The notes: generated by a model from the sequence alone, not told the origin. DNA of 64,000 nt from Halomonas sp. Y3 (GCF_024137965.1 NZ_CP099975.1:3844001-3908000); one strand, 5' to 3'; shown: positions 18,118-27,484, counted from the stretch's first letter. Made by a program: numbers and translations.

Positions 18118-18400
18118 GGGGCGAATGCCCTATCAAGGGTTTCTCCCATAACGTAGACGAGAAATGGAGGCGCCGGCCGTCAACGCTTTCAGCGCCGCCC
18201 CGCTCAGCTCTCGATGGCGCCAACACCCCCATTCCGCCCGCTTACCGTCTTGAGCAGCTTGACAGGGGCAACCCAGAGGTCTAAACCTGTATTTGTACGT
18301 ATAAATACAATAATTGCCTTAGCGCCAGCACCAGTACCCCCTCCTGCGGCATCGGCCGTGAGGGATTACCGCCCCACCAACCAAAACAAGGGGATGTAAG
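18118..18400 (+). promoter_or_regulatory. Divergent intergenic region with a candidate operator for the FadR-type regulator
   Basis: Between the peptide-transporter operon (minus) and the DUF3311/SSS genes (plus). It holds TTGACA at 18259-18264 and an interrupted palindrome GTATTT-N8-AAATAC at 18289-18308, overlapping a possible TACAAT -10 (18306-18311). The palindrome is AT-rich in GC-rich surroundings and lies just ahead of the SSS operon, so binding by the GntR/FadR-type protein encoded at 20231 is plausible but unproven. Confidence 0.4.
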
Positions 18401-18640
18401 ATGAGAAAGACCCTTCCTCCACGTAAACTTGCCATATACGGCGGCATGCTGTTGGGCTTCGTGATGCTCGAAAGCCCGATGATTATGATCGCCAACAAGA
18501 TCGACCCCATGATCATGGGAGCACCGTTCCTGTTTGTCTGGAACCTCGGCTGGTGGGCCTTCCTCACCGGCCTGTTCCTGCTGGCCTACCTGACGAATTG
18601 GGGAAGCAGCAGTGTGCCTGCTCCCCAGCGCAACCGTTAA
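18401..18640 (+). CDS. DUF3311 small membrane protein
   Basis: A 79-residue protein with two predicted helices (about 10-32 and 41-65, the second containing FVWNLGWWAFLTGLFLLAYL in part). It has the size and pattern of DUF3311 proteins, which are encoded immediately before sodium:solute symporters and are thought to be small partner subunits similar in idea to YhdT-PanF or small SSS partners. The stop lies 12 bases before the symporter start, so the two are co-transcribed. Confidence 0.78.
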   Translation: MRKTLPPRKLAIYGGMLLGFVMLESPMIMIANKIDPMIMGAPFLFVWNLGWWAFLTGLFLLAYLTNWGSSSVPAPQRNR

Positions 18641-18652
18641 GGAGGCCGCACC

Positions 18653-20179
18653 ATGACCGGTAGCATCTTTATCATCGCAGCGTTCATGATCATTCCTCTG
18701 CTAGTAGGGGTGGTCTCCGCCAGGAAGTCTCAAGGCACCAGCGAGGATTTCTTCGTTCAAGGTCGAGCGATGGGCAGCGTCGCCGTCTTCTTCACAGTGG
18801 CAGCCACCTGGTGGAGCGCCTTTGCCTTTCTGGGCTCGAACGCAACGTTCTATACCAGCGGCCCTGTCTATCTGACTGCACTCGCTTGGAATCTACTGTT
18901 TGGTTTCATGTACTACTGGGTGGGTAAGCGCGTCTGGTTCCTGGGCAAGCGCTTCAACTATCTGACCCCATCCGACCTGATGGGCGATTTCTATAACAGC
19001 GAGGCACTGCGCATTCTGGTCGTCTTGATCACTCTGGTGTTTACAGTGCCCTATCTGCAGATCCAGCTGACCGGCGGCGCCTACCTGATCGAGGTGGCTT
19101 CCGGTGGCGCTATTCCCTTCTGGCTGGCAGCCCTGCTCTTCTACTTCATCATCATCGTTTACGTGTGGATTGGTGGTATACGAGCGATCGCCTGGACCGA
19201 TGTGATCTACGGCGCGCTGCTGTTCTTCGGCATGATGTATGCCGGCTACTACATATCGCAGCAGGTGGGTGGTCCGGCTGCCCTTTTCGCTCAGCTTCAG
19301 CAGAGCTCACCCGACCACCTGACCATGCCGGGACCCAACGGCAACATGGGCTACAGCATGTGGTTCTCGTTGTTCGTGATCGTGGCAATCGGCGCTTTTA
19401 TGGGCCCGCAGATCTGGCTGCGCATGTACTCAGTGAAGAGTGGGCGCCTGTTCAATCTGATGCCCTTCCTGCTGGGGCTGGCGGCCTTCGCCTACTTCGG
19501 CTCCGTGCTGACCGGCTATACCGGTGTGCTGCTCGAACCTGGCCTGGAAAATGCAGACCAGATCCTGCCAGTCATGCTGATGAACTATGCACCATATCTG
19601 CTCGCCTCCCTGATCATGGCTGCCGGTGCTGCCGCTGCCATGTCAACCGCCAACTCGCAGATCCATGCGGTCTCAACTGTGGTGACCATGGATATCTACC
19701 AGCGCTATGTGAACCGCAAAGCGAGTCAGGCGCGCATCGTGACCATCGGCCGCCTTTCCCTGGTCGCCTTCTCCTTGGCCGCCTATATCCTGGCACTGAC
19801 CGTGCCTGGCCTGCTGGTGACCATCGGCATCGCCGCCCTGGCGGGCACCGCCCAGCTGATTGTGCCAACTATCGGTGCCATCACCTGGCGTCGCGCCCAT
19901 CCGATGGCAGCCTTCTGGGGCCTGCTGACCGGCGTACTCTGTGTGCTGGTGCTTACCTATGGCCCTACCGTCAGTAACCCGCTGGGACTGCATGCCGGCA
20001 TCTGGGGGCTGCTACTCAACGGTGGGCTCTTCGTTGGCCTGAGCCTGGTGCTCAAGCGGAAGGATCACGAAGTGGTCGAGCGCTTTGCCCTGGCTCGTCA
20101 AGAGTACGATGCTGAATATCACCCGGAGCGTCTGGAGGGCGCCTCTCAGCCTGTTGGCGAGGCGGCTACGGCACGCTGA
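18653..20179 (+). CDS. Sodium:solute symporter (SSS family)
   Basis: A 508-residue inner-membrane transporter of about 13 helices. The N-terminus has the pattern RKSQGTSEDFFVQGRAMG followed by ATWWSAFAFLGSNATF, typical of SSS members; YYVWIGGIRAIAWTDVIYG-type sequence (GGIRAIAWTDVIYG) and the AAAAAMSTANSQ segment (GAAAAMSTANSQIHAVST) correspond to the sodium-site helix 8. Substrate unknown; context with a carbamoylase and amidase suggests an N-substituted amino acid, amide or ureide. A terminator follows at 20190-20217. Confidence 0.88.
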   Translation: MTGSIFIIAAFMIIPLLVGVVSARKSQGTSEDFFVQGRAMGSVAVFFTVAATWWSAFAFLGSNATFYTSGPVYLTALAWNLLFGFMYYWVGKRVWFLGKRFNYLTPSDLMGDFYNSEALRILVVLITLVFTVPYLQIQLTGGAYLIEVASGGAIPFWLAALLFYFIIIVYVWIGGIRAIAWTDVIYGALLFFGMMYAGYYISQQVGGPAALFAQLQQSSPDHLTMPGPNGNMGYSMWFSLFVIVAIGAFMGPQIWLRMYSVKSGRLFNLMPFLLGLAAFAYFGSVLTGYTGVLLEPGLENADQILPVMLMNYAPYLLASLIMAAGAAAAMSTANSQIHAVSTVVTMDIYQRYVNRKASQARIVTIGRLSLVAFSLAAYILALTVPGLLVTIGIAALAGTAQLIVPTIGAITWRRAHPMAAFWGLLTGVLCVLVLTYGPTVSNPLGLHAGIWGLLLNGGLFVGLSLVLKRKDHEVVERFALARQEYDAEYHPERLEGASQPVGEAATAR

Positions 20180-20189
20180 TATATCTCAA

Positions 20190-20217
20190 GGGGCCTGCTC
20201 GGCAGGCCCCATTTTTA
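20190..20217 (+). terminator. Rho-independent terminator after the SSS gene
   Basis: GGGGCCTGC-TCG-GCAGGCCCC, a perfect 9-bp stem with 3-nt loop (20190-20210) followed by ATTTTT. It separates the symporter transcript from the regulator gene that starts at 20231. Confidence 0.88.
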
Positions 20218-20230
20218 CAAGGAACCATCC

Positions 20231-21049
20231 ATGGTCCAGACCCCGATACCGCGTCGTCGACAGAAGCTGGCTGAACTGATCAGCGACGACATCAAGCGCT
20301 GGATCGCGACCGAGGGAATGACCGAAGGCGATCGCCTTCCCAATGAAAAGACCCTCATGGAACTCTACGGCTGTGCCAAAGGTACGGTGCGCGAAGCCCT
20401 GAAGATCCTGGAGGTCGAAGGGCTAGTGACTCTGAAAACGGGGCCGGGCGGCGGGGCGATCTTACACACCCCGAGCATGGAGCCAGCCAGCCGCATGCTG
20501 CGCAACTTCCTGCACTTTCGCTCATTAGATGGCCACCAGGTCTATCAGCTGCGTCGCCTGCTGGAGGTGGAGCTGGCGGTCTCCGTCGTGGGGAAGCTAA
20601 GTCCCGAGGCGCTGGAGAGCCTTGCCGCCAATATCGACGCCTGCGAATGCCACCACCCAAGCGAGGAAGATCAGCGGCGCCAGCGCTTTCTCGAGCTGGA
20701 GTTTCACAACCTGCTGGCCAAGGCCTGCCCCAACCCACTGCTCGCCTTCATGTGTCGTTTTCTCAACGACATGCTCCGCGACCTGGTGGTCGTCAAGAAG
20801 GCCTATATACCGGAGCGCAAGCAGTTCGACGAGGCCAACCACCGCTACCACCGCGAGCTGGTCGAGGCGTACCGCAATGAGGACAAGGAGCGGGTGCGCC
20901 AGCTGATGGACGAGCACATGCGGGATGCCGAGGCCCATATGTCCGCTCTGGAGGCCGAAATGGCCGACCAGATGCTGATCTCCCAGGAAACCTTGTTCGA
21001 CGCAGAGCAAGGCTCACCACTGCTGCAACTTATCAAGCAAGCTCGCTGA
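20231..21049 (+). CDS. GntR-family regulator, FadR/FCD subfamily
   Basis: A 272-residue regulator: an N-terminal winged helix (about 12-78; GDRLPNEKTLMELYGCAKGTVREALKILEVEGLV, the GntR signature, in parts RLPNEKTLMELYG and GTVREALKILEVEGLV) and an all-helical FCD ligand domain (about 95-245) with FLELEFHNLLAKACPN and HRYHRELVEAYRN providing the likely metal-binding His residues. It probably controls the symporter operon upstream and the hydrolase-amidase genes downstream, with a ligand from that pathway. Confidence 0.88.
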   Translation: MVQTPIPRRRQKLAELISDDIKRWIATEGMTEGDRLPNEKTLMELYGCAKGTVREALKILEVEGLVTLKTGPGGGAILHTPSMEPASRMLRNFLHFRSLDGHQVYQLRRLLEVELAVSVVGKLSPEALESLAANIDACECHHPSEEDQRRQRFLELEFHNLLAKACPNPLLAFMCRFLNDMLRDLVVVKKAYIPERKQFDEANHRYHRELVEAYRNEDKERVRQLMDEHMRDAEAHMSALEAEMADQMLISQETLFDAEQGSPLLQLIKQAR

Positions 21050-21098
21050 GCACAGCGCAACAAGCCGTGCCTATCACACAATCACAAAGAGGCGACCT

Positions 21099-22376
21099 AT
21101 GACCATTGCTAACGTTCTGCGCCCCACTACCGAGCTACGTACCGACCGTGAGCGCCTCTGGCAGGCACTCATGGAAATGGCCAAGATTGGCGCCACCCCA
21201 AAGGGGGGCGTGAACCGCCAGGCCTTCACCGACCTTGACCGCCTGTCACGAGACCTGTTTATCGAGTGGTGCCGCGCCGAGGGGTGCACCATCCGGATCG
21301 ATGCCATTGGCAATATCTTCGCTCGCCGCGAAGGCCAGGAGTCCGACAGTCCAGCCATCATGACCGGCAGCCACCTCGACAGCCAGCCCACCGGCGGCAA
21401 GTTCGACGGCGTTTACGGAGTGCTGGCCGGCTTGGAAGTAATTCGCACCCTGAATCAGCATGATATCCGAACACGAGCCCCCATAGAGGTCGTCGCCTGG
21501 AGTAATGAAGAGGGGTGCCGTTTCGCGCCCTGCATGATGGGCTCCGGGGCCTTCACCGGCCAGCTAGCATTGGAGGAGATGCTGGCCCGCACCGATGCCG
21601 AGAATATCAGCGCCGGTGACGCCCTTGAGGCCATTGGCTACCGAGGGGAAGACTGCGTCACTCCTGACCATATCAAGGCATATTTCGAGTGTCATATCGA
21701 GCAAGGGCCGCTTCTGGAAGACACCGGCAATACCGTCGGGGTCGTCGTGGGGGCCCTGGGCCAGAAGTGGTTTGACCTTACCCTGACCGGGCTGGAGGCC
21801 CATGCTGGCCCGACCCCGATGCCGCTGCGCCGTGATGCGATGGTCGGGGCAGCCGAGATTACCCAAGCGGTCAACCGCATTGCCAACGCGCATCAGCCCC
21901 ACGGCCGTGGCACGGTCGGGGTCGTCAACCTGCACCCAGGCTCGCGCAACGTCATACCCGGCCAGGTAATGATGACGATTGACCTGCGCCACTTCGAGAG
22001 CGAGACACTCACCGCCATGGCCGAAGAGCTCCACCAGGTGATCCAGGAGACGAGCCAACGCCATGGTTTGGCGTTCGAGCTGACGCCTACGGCGGATTTC
22101 TTACCGGAGCACTTTGCCGAGAGCTGCGTGGGGGCGGTACGTCGTGCTGCCGAAGCCATCGGCTGTTCGCACATGGATATCGTCAGCGGTGCCGGTCACG
22201 ATGCCATCTTCATGGGGCGTGTCACCCAGGCTGGCATGATCTTCGTCCCCTGCGAAAACGGCATCAGTCACAACGAAATCGAGAATGCCAAGGCGAGCGA
22301 CTTGAATGACGGCTGCAACGTGCTGCTTCACGCCATGCTGGAGCAGGCCGGAATCGCAGGCGAAGCCGTGGAGTGA
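21099..22376 (+). CDS. Zn-dependent M20-family amidohydrolase (N-carbamoyl-L-amino acid hydrolase / beta-ureidopropionase type)
   Basis: A 425-residue enzyme of the AmaB/HyuC/PydC group, which releases CO2 and NH3 from N-carbamoyl amino acids or N-carbamoyl-beta-alanine, or acts on allantoate. Metal ligands fit the family: His92 (TGSHLDSQPTGG), Asp103 (KFDGVYG), Glu137/Glu138 (WSNEEGCRF), His about 199 (FECHIEQGP) and a C-terminal His in SGAGHDAIFM. A lid domain with GLEAHAGPTPM lies in between. Specificity cannot be told from sequence by eye. It is followed by the amidase gene after 6 bases. Confidence 0.88.
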   Translation: MTIANVLRPTTELRTDRERLWQALMEMAKIGATPKGGVNRQAFTDLDRLSRDLFIEWCRAEGCTIRIDAIGNIFARREGQESDSPAIMTGSHLDSQPTGGKFDGVYGVLAGLEVIRTLNQHDIRTRAPIEVVAWSNEEGCRFAPCMMGSGAFTGQLALEEMLARTDAENISAGDALEAIGYRGEDCVTPDHIKAYFECHIEQGPLLEDTGNTVGVVVGALGQKWFDLTLTGLEAHAGPTPMPLRRDAMVGAAEITQAVNRIANAHQPHGRGTVGVVNLHPGSRNVIPGQVMMTIDLRHFESETLTAMAEELHQVIQETSQRHGLAFELTPTADFLPEHFAESCVGAVRRAAEAIGCSHMDIVSGAGHDAIFMGRVTQAGMIFVPCENGISHNEIENAKASDLNDGCNVLLHAMLEQAGIAGEAVE

Positions 22377-22382
22377 TATGCC

Positions 22383-23798
22383 ATGACCATGACCGCCCTT
22401 CCGACACAACTCGCCGACCTGAGCGCCGTTGAGGCGCTCAGCTTGTTTCGCCACCGAGAACTTTCGCCGGTGGAGCTGACCCAGGACTGCCTGGCGCGCA
22501 TCCGTCGTGACAACCCCGCCGTCAACGCTTTCGCCCATGTAGACGAAGTGGGCGCACTAGCCGCCGCGCGCGCTTCCGAGGCACGCTGGCAGGCCGGTAC
22601 GCCCAGCGGCCCTCTCGACGGCATCCCCACCACCATCAAGGATCTGACGCTGACGGCTGGCATGCCGACCCGATTCGGTTCAGCGACCAGCAGTCCTGAC
22701 GGCCCCTGGGAAGCCGATGCCCCGGTCAGCGGCCACCTACGTGAAGCCGGCGCGGTGATTATCGGCAAGACCACTTCGCCCGAGTTTGGCTGGAAGGGCG
22801 TGACAGACAACCCCCTTCACGGTGTCACCCGCAACCCCTGGGATCACCGCCTGACGCCAGGCGGCTCCTCGGGCGGCGCTGCGGCAGCGGCAGCGCTGAA
22901 CCTCGGTCTGCTCCACCAGGGCAGCGACGCTGGCGGCTCGATTCGCATCCCCTGCAGCTTCACCGGCACCTTCGGCATCAAGCCCACTTTTGGATGGGTG
23001 CCTCAGTGGCCGGCAAGCGCAATGAGCCTGCTCTCGCACCTGGGCCCGATGACCCGCACCGCCGCCGACAGCGCTCTGATGCTCAGTGTCATGGCTCAAC
23101 CCGATACCCGAGACGGCTATCTCGGCAACCCGCGCGCCGATGACTGGCTGAGCCCGCCTCCCGACTCTCTGGCAGGATGGAGAATCGCCTTCAGCCCCGA
23201 CTTGGGCTATGTGGATGTCGCACCGGACATTGCGGCCCGCGTCAGGGAAGCCGTGGAAGCGCTGCAAGCGCTGGGCGCCACGATCGAGGAGGTGGATCCA
23301 GGTTTCGACTCTCCACTGGAGGTCTTCAATACCCTCTGGTTTGCCGGCGCGAGCCAGGTACTGGAGCGCCTGGATAGTGCCCAGCAGTCATTGCTGGATC
23401 CGGACTTTCTGGCTATTGCCCGGCGAGGTGCCGCGATTCCATTGCGCGACTACCTCACCGCTTGCCGCACCAGGGAGCAACTCATCGCGAAGATGCAGGG
23501 GTTCCATGAGCGCTATGACCTGCTGGTAACGCCCACCATGCCCATTGCCCCGTTCGAGGCGGGGCATAACGTTCCACCAGGTGGTCATTATCGTGAATGG
23601 ATGGACTGGACACCCTTCAGCTACCCCTTCAACCTGACGCAACAGCCGGCAGCCTCGCTGCCCTGCGGCCTGGATGCCCAAGGCTTGCCGGTCGGCCTTC
23701 ATGTCGTGGGACCTCGATTCCAAGACCTCAAAGTCCTTCATGTAGCGCAGTTACTTGAAGCCCACCTCCCTAGGTATTCCCCCCCGGCTCCCAGCTAG
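22383..23798 (+). CDS. Amidase signature family enzyme
   Basis: A 471-residue Ser-cisSer-Lys amidase. The catalytic Lys lies in TTIKDLTLTAG, the glycine/serine-rich signature is GGSSGGAAAAAALNLG, and the nucleophile region is GSDAGGSIRIPCSFTGTFG (in part GSDAGGSIRIPC). The family hydrolyses diverse amides, including aryl, acyl and carbamoyl compounds. The gene lies 6 bases after the amidohydrolase, so they form an operon and presumably act on related substrates. A near-perfect hairpin follows at 23823-23846 but lacks a downstream T-run. Confidence 0.9.
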   Translation: MTMTALPTQLADLSAVEALSLFRHRELSPVELTQDCLARIRRDNPAVNAFAHVDEVGALAAARASEARWQAGTPSGPLDGIPTTIKDLTLTAGMPTRFGSATSSPDGPWEADAPVSGHLREAGAVIIGKTTSPEFGWKGVTDNPLHGVTRNPWDHRLTPGGSSGGAAAAAALNLGLLHQGSDAGGSIRIPCSFTGTFGIKPTFGWVPQWPASAMSLLSHLGPMTRTAADSALMLSVMAQPDTRDGYLGNPRADDWLSPPPDSLAGWRIAFSPDLGYVDVAPDIAARVREAVEALQALGATIEEVDPGFDSPLEVFNTLWFAGASQVLERLDSAQQSLLDPDFLAIARRGAAIPLRDYLTACRTREQLIAKMQGFHERYDLLVTPTMPIAPFEAGHNVPPGGHYREWMDWTPFSYPFNLTQQPAASLPCGLDAQGLPVGLHVVGPRFQDLKVLHVAQLLEAHLPRYSPPAPS

Positions 23799-23928
23799 CA
23801 TCTTTTATTTTCAAAGAGTCTTAACGGGCACCACTTGGTGTCCGTTAATACTATATGCCTTCTACCATATAACCTAGCACACGGCCATCCTAAATAACCT
23901 TATTATCAGCAGCAGGCACTCCTTCAGC

Positions 23929-24090
23929 TAATTTTATCCAACACTTATGGACATCGAGATAAGCGATCATTCGGGCCTCGAAAGCCTCTGGGCTGATCAT
24001 CCCAATCTCTATATTCCGGCGCTGCCGGCTGTAGTCCAGCTCAATATTCTAGAACACCTATCGGCGCACAATCTCCCAAGGTTCAAAAGA
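23929..24090 (-). mobile_element. Degenerate IS3-family remnant (3' end of orfB plus right terminal repeat)
   Basis: On the minus strand this stretch matches, with many substitutions, the last ~35 codons of the transposase at 31885-32495 (the segment encoding [19 protein letters not shown] to the stop) and its right end: 19 of 27 bases of the terminal repeat at 32499-32525 are shared at 23929-23955. It is a much older, mutated copy, inverted relative to the one at 32 kb, and cannot encode a protein. Confidence 0.8.
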
Positions 24091-24495
24091 CACCCCCACA
24101 AGCAGTCACTTTCACTTGACTTAGGCTTTTTTTCAGCAGCACCCTTTGGCCTTCAGTGTTCCCATCTTGACTAACACCACAGTACCGCGACATTGCAAAC
24201 AAAACAATTATGCCTTTGTCTTTCTAAGTCAGGCGGACCACCCTAGGGGTGAACTACACAGCGACAAAGATCCTGAACAAGACGAGCTTAATGATCTTTC
24301 CCAGCACTCGCCACCAGCTGATCATCAGCATCATGAAGAGCATGGGCAGGGGTACCAAGGTTGTCAGTCGGATGATTTATAGGTGCCGCGACACGTCCTC
24401 CTTCTTCCTGAATATCCGTGCCGCGCCTCCCGAAAAGTGCGATGAAACAAACATTTAATCACTACAGCGCCCACTATTTCTGGGCAGGTTAAAAA
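24091..24495. other. Gene-free AT-richer stretch with a possible membrane-protein relic
   Basis: No intact gene is supported. On the minus strand from about 24370 to 24255, a short open stretch encodes a hydrophobic tail (TTLVPLPMLFMMLMISWW...) ending at a stop and preceded by another stop. It looks like the C-terminal end of a broken membrane protein; family not determined. The rest shows nothing recognisable. Confidence 0.35.
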
Positions 24496-25800
24496 TTAGG
24501 CAATGCCAAGGAGCCACCTAGGCAGTGCGAGTGATAGCTCTGGAATAAAGGTGACAATCATTACCATTGGAAGATGGCCTAGAAGAAGAAATTTCATGGT
24601 TATTCCAAAGTACTTGTCCAGCGAAATTTTACTCACGCCAGCTGCCATATAGAGCATAGGTGCGCAGGGTGGTGAGACATTACCTAGTCCCAAGTTCACG
24701 CCAACGATTGCTGCGAAATGGATTGGGTGTACGCCAATCGCAGTAGCCAAGGGGAGTAACACTATCGCAGCAAGAATGCTGCCAGAGATGTCGTCCACAA
24801 TCATGCCAATCAGCAACAATACTAGGTTTATCAGAAGCAGGATGACCACTGGATTGTCGGAGAGACCAAGAAGGAAAGTGGTGACCTGTGTGGGTACCTG
24901 TTGCAGAATCATCGCACGGCTCATCATGAACAAAAAGAAGAGCACGGCTATAATTGAGCCAATGGTTACGGCGGCTTGTATCAACCCCTTCCAGAATGCC
25001 CTGTAACTCAAAGTTCGGTAGAGGGCGAAGCCAGCGAAGGTCGCATAAACTAAGGCAATGGCTGCAGCTTCGGTGGGAGTGGCTATCCCACCATAGATGG
25101 TGCCGAGGATGATCACCGGCATTAGCAGTGCCCAGCTTGCATTACGGCCACTTTTAAGCACCTTGAGGCTTGCCTCCCGGAGTGGCAGCCTCTCGTCGAC
25201 CTCAATATTTGGGTTGTTGCGCAAAAAGAAGAAGTTCAGCCCCACGTAGATTATCATCAAAAGAACGCCAGGGATTACTGTTGAAAGAAAAGCTGCGCTT
25301 ACAGAGAGTCCACCAGTCACGGCGAAGACTATCATCGGCACCGAGGGTGGGATTAATAATGCTAGGACTGATGAACAAGCAACGAGCGAAGTAGCATGCC
25401 CCACCGGGTAACCTTCATGCACCATACGCGGAATCATGATTTGACCGATCGCCGCGATGGCAGCCGAAGAAGAGCCGGAAATGGCCCCAAATAGTGCACA
25501 GGTAATCACCGTCACTGCCCCTAGGCCGCCCTTGATTCGGCCGACGAAGGCGTTGATGAAGTTGAGCAGGTGGTTAGAAATTCCGGCCTGGGCCATCACC
25601 ATGCCGGCTAGTATAAAGAGCGGAAGGGCCAGCAAAGCAAAGCTGGTTGTGGTCTGGAATGCGTAAGGGATTAGAAAGGAGATGTCGGAGCCAGTGGCAA
25701 GAAGGTATATCAACGCGCCGAGCCCGAAGGCAAAAGCGATCGGCATACCCAGAAGCAAAAGCGCTACTATGATCCCGATCGCAAGGGAAAAGATCAGCAT
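24496..25800 (-). CDS. dctM: TRAP transporter large permease (DctM)
   Basis: A 434-residue protein with about 12 helices and the DctM pattern: LLLGMPIAFAFGLGALIYLL, ALFGAISGSSSAAIAAIGQIMIPRM (as GAISGSSSAAIAAIG), IPPSVPMIVFAV, GIATPTEAAAIALVYA and the C-terminal VNLGLGNVSPPCAPMLY. It is the sodium-coupled translocating subunit. Third gene of dctPQM; 11 bases separate it from dctQ. The GC content of this gene and its partners is clearly lower than that of the flanking operons, suggesting acquisition. Confidence 0.93.
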   Translation of the reverse strand: MLIFSLAIGIIVALLLLGMPIAFAFGLGALIYLLATGSDISFLIPYAFQTTTSFALLALPLFILAGMVMAQAGISNHLLNFINAFVGRIKGGLGAVTVITCALFGAISGSSSAAIAAIGQIMIPRMVHEGYPVGHATSLVACSSVLALLIPPSVPMIVFAVTGGLSVSAAFLSTVIPGVLLMIIYVGLNFFFLRNNPNIEVDERLPLREASLKVLKSGRNASWALLMPVIILGTIYGGIATPTEAAAIALVYATFAGFALYRTLSYRAFWKGLIQAAVTIGSIIAVLFFLFMMSRAMILQQVPTQVTTFLLGLSDNPVVILLLINLVLLLIGMIVDDISGSILAAIVLLPLATAIGVHPIHFAAIVGVNLGLGNVSPPCAPMLYMAAGVSKISLDKYFGITMKFLLLGHLPMVMIVTFIPELSLALPRWLLGIA

Positions 25801-25811
25801 CGTGTCCTCTC

Positions 25812-26423
25812 TTAGTGTTGGTGTTGTTGGTTTTTAAGACGGCGAAGTTCCAGAAACTGATTGATGCTTTGCATGACCAGCGCCAACAACGCGCCAGCAA
25901 AGCCGACGATTAGCGAGCTGGACCAAAGCCATCTTGGCCAGCGCATGTATGAGCTGAGGCGTCCACGGTCGAAGTCGAACATTGCGTATTTGATGGCAAA
26001 GTATCCGAATACTGCGCACACGCCTATGCTAATAATCGACATGCAGAGGTTAACCATCTGTATGCGAGCGGGGGACTTTACTGCTAGTTCTAATATTCCA
26101 CCTCGAATATGCTCTCCTTGGCGGGTTGCGTAGGCGAAGGCGGGAAAATAAACCCAAGCGCCGAGCAATAAGGCGATCTCCTCAATGCCAAGAAAAGGCG
26201 AGTTGAAGAGGTAACGCATCAGTACTTGGCTGAACATCAATCCACCCAGCAGAATGCTGAAGACTGCAAGTGAACTTTTGAGCAGCCAAGCATAGGCAGC
26301 CTCGAGCTTGAGGAACGCTGAGTAGATGGGGCCCACAGGAAAATCAGGGACGGCAATGACTTCTGGCCGTGAACTCTTCTGATGTCCCTCTTCTGAGCCG
26401 TGATTCTTGTCTTGTATAGGCAT
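25812..26423 (-). CDS. dctQ: TRAP transporter small permease (DctQ)
   Basis: A 203-residue protein with four predicted helices after a ~40-residue soluble N-terminus. Features of the family: VLMRYLFNSPFLGIEEIALLLGAWVYFPAFAYATRQGEHIRGG (in part PFLGIEEIALLLGAWVYF and REGEHI-like RQGEHIRGG). ATG at 26423 is preferred over the in-frame ATG at 26435 because GGAGG lies at the right spacing. It pairs with DctM. Confidence 0.9.
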   Translation of the reverse strand: MPIQDKNHGSEEGHQKSSRPEVIAVPDFPVGPIYSAFLKLEAAYAWLLKSSLAVFSILLGGLMFSQVLMRYLFNSPFLGIEEIALLLGAWVYFPAFAYATRQGEHIRGGILELAVKSPARIQMVNLCMSIISIGVCAVFGYFAIKYAMFDFDRGRLSSYMRWPRWLWSSSLIVGFAGALLALVMQSINQFLELRRLKNQQHQH

Positions 26424-26436
26424 CACGTCCTCCATA

Positions 26437-26462
26437 GGAAAAGGCCCGCATGAGCGGGCCTC
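26437..26462 (-). terminator. Intercistronic hairpin with T-run between dctP and dctQ
   Basis: Read on the minus strand: GGCCCGC-TCAT-GCGGGCC followed by TTTTCC (stem 26443-26449 with 26454-26460). It lies between the binding-protein stop and the small permease start, so it could act as a partial terminator or protect the dctP mRNA, giving more binding protein than permease. Confidence 0.7.
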
Positions 26463-26467
26463 TGTGC

Positions 26468-27484
26468 TTATTCGATACCGGCTGCCTGCCTCAACTTAGA
26501 CATGATCTCCGGGCCGACGAGCTCCTCCATTACCGGCCACTCCGTCTCATGCACAATCTTCGCAGCTGCGTCGATTTGTTCGTCACTGAGCTCAACCACG
26601 TTAATGCCAGATTCGCGCACTTTGTCAATAAAGTCATTACTTAGGCTTTCGGCCTTGTCCCAAGACCACAGCACGGTATTATCAGCAGCATCCTGCAGAA
26701 AATCGCGATTTTCTGCAGAGAGGCCATCCCACCAGTCCTTGTTGACTAACCAGAAGGCAGTTTCAAAGTAGTCATTGGTGAGCACGTTGGTTTCCAATAC
26801 ATCGCGTTGTTGATAAGTTTCCACTGCTGTAGAGAAAGCGCGTGCATCAACAGTGCCAAGCTGCAAGGCAGTGTAAACTTCTGATAAAGGAATCGGGACT
26901 GAGGCGAAACCTAGACTATTAAATCGATCAATGGCGATAGGTACCGGTGGTACTCTGGTCTTTAGATTCTGGCCATCTTCCGGGAAGTTAACAGGTGTTT
27001 TTCCTACGCCTTTGCGAATAACCAATGATCCAAAATCTGTCGGAATGATACCAATGGCATGCAGGTCAAGGTCATGGAAAATCTCATTATACACTTCCAG
27101 CATTTCGCCGCCGGGGCCATAAACTTCACGTGCATCTTCCCAATTTGAGACTACATAACCAAGCCAGGAGAGGTCGAGTCGTTGGTCAAACTCGGAAGCT
27201 CCCCAAGTGATTGACATAGGCACTACGCCCTGCATTGACTGCTCAAAGAGGGAGGTCCAGTCGCCTAGGTCACCCCCCGGATGATAGGCAACACTGAGAT
27301 TTTCACTCTCTTCTAGTTGCTCGATAAAACGTTCTGATATCGAATGAAATACGTGGTCGCTAGGCATTGCATGGGCGAATATGAATCTTTCATTTGCCTG
27401 AACACTAACAGCAAATGAAGCTCCCATAATTGCTGAAATTGAAATGGCAAGACGAAGTTTTTTATGCTTGAATTTGGTTTTCAT
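26468..27484 (-). CDS. dctP: TRAP transporter periplasmic binding protein (DctP)
   Basis: A 338-residue DctP-family protein with a signal peptide (KKLRLAISISAIMGASFAVSVQA, about 8-30, then NERF). The family pattern is visible: FAHAMPSDHVFHSISERFIEQLEE, then PMSITWGASEFDQRL and the ligand-site region LKTRVPPVPIAIDRFNSLGFASVPIPLSEVYTALQLGTVDA (in parts LKTRVPP and PLSEVYTALQLGTVDA) with the Arg that binds a carboxylate. The substrate is thus probably an organic acid. ATG 27484 follows AAGGAAGAGAA. First gene of dctPQM; lower GC than neighbours. Confidence 0.9.
   Translation of the reverse strand: MKTKFKHKKLRLAISISAIMGASFAVSVQANERFIFAHAMPSDHVFHSISERFIEQLEESENLSVAYHPGGDLGDWTSLFEQSMQGVVPMSITWGASEFDQRLDLSWLGYVVSNWEDAREVYGPGGEMLEVYNEIFHDLDLHAIGIIPTDFGSLVIRKGVGKTPVNFPEDGQNLKTRVPPVPIAIDRFNSLGFASVPIPLSEVYTALQLGTVDARAFSTAVETYQQRDVLETNVLTNDYFETAFWLVNKDWWDGLSAENRDFLQDAADNTVLWSWDKAESLSNDFIDKVRESGINVVELSDEQIDAAAKIVHETEWPVMEELVGPEIMSKLRQAAGIE

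Noticed and set aside
23823..23846. Hairpin after the amidase gene as a rho-independent terminator
   Set aside because: Stem is good (one mismatch) but no T-run follows on either strand, so only a possible RNA end-structure.
23947..24174. Plus-strand open frame of 75 codons near 24 kb
   Set aside because: It is the reverse reading of an IS3-family transposase remnant; the same shadow exists at 32070-32510.
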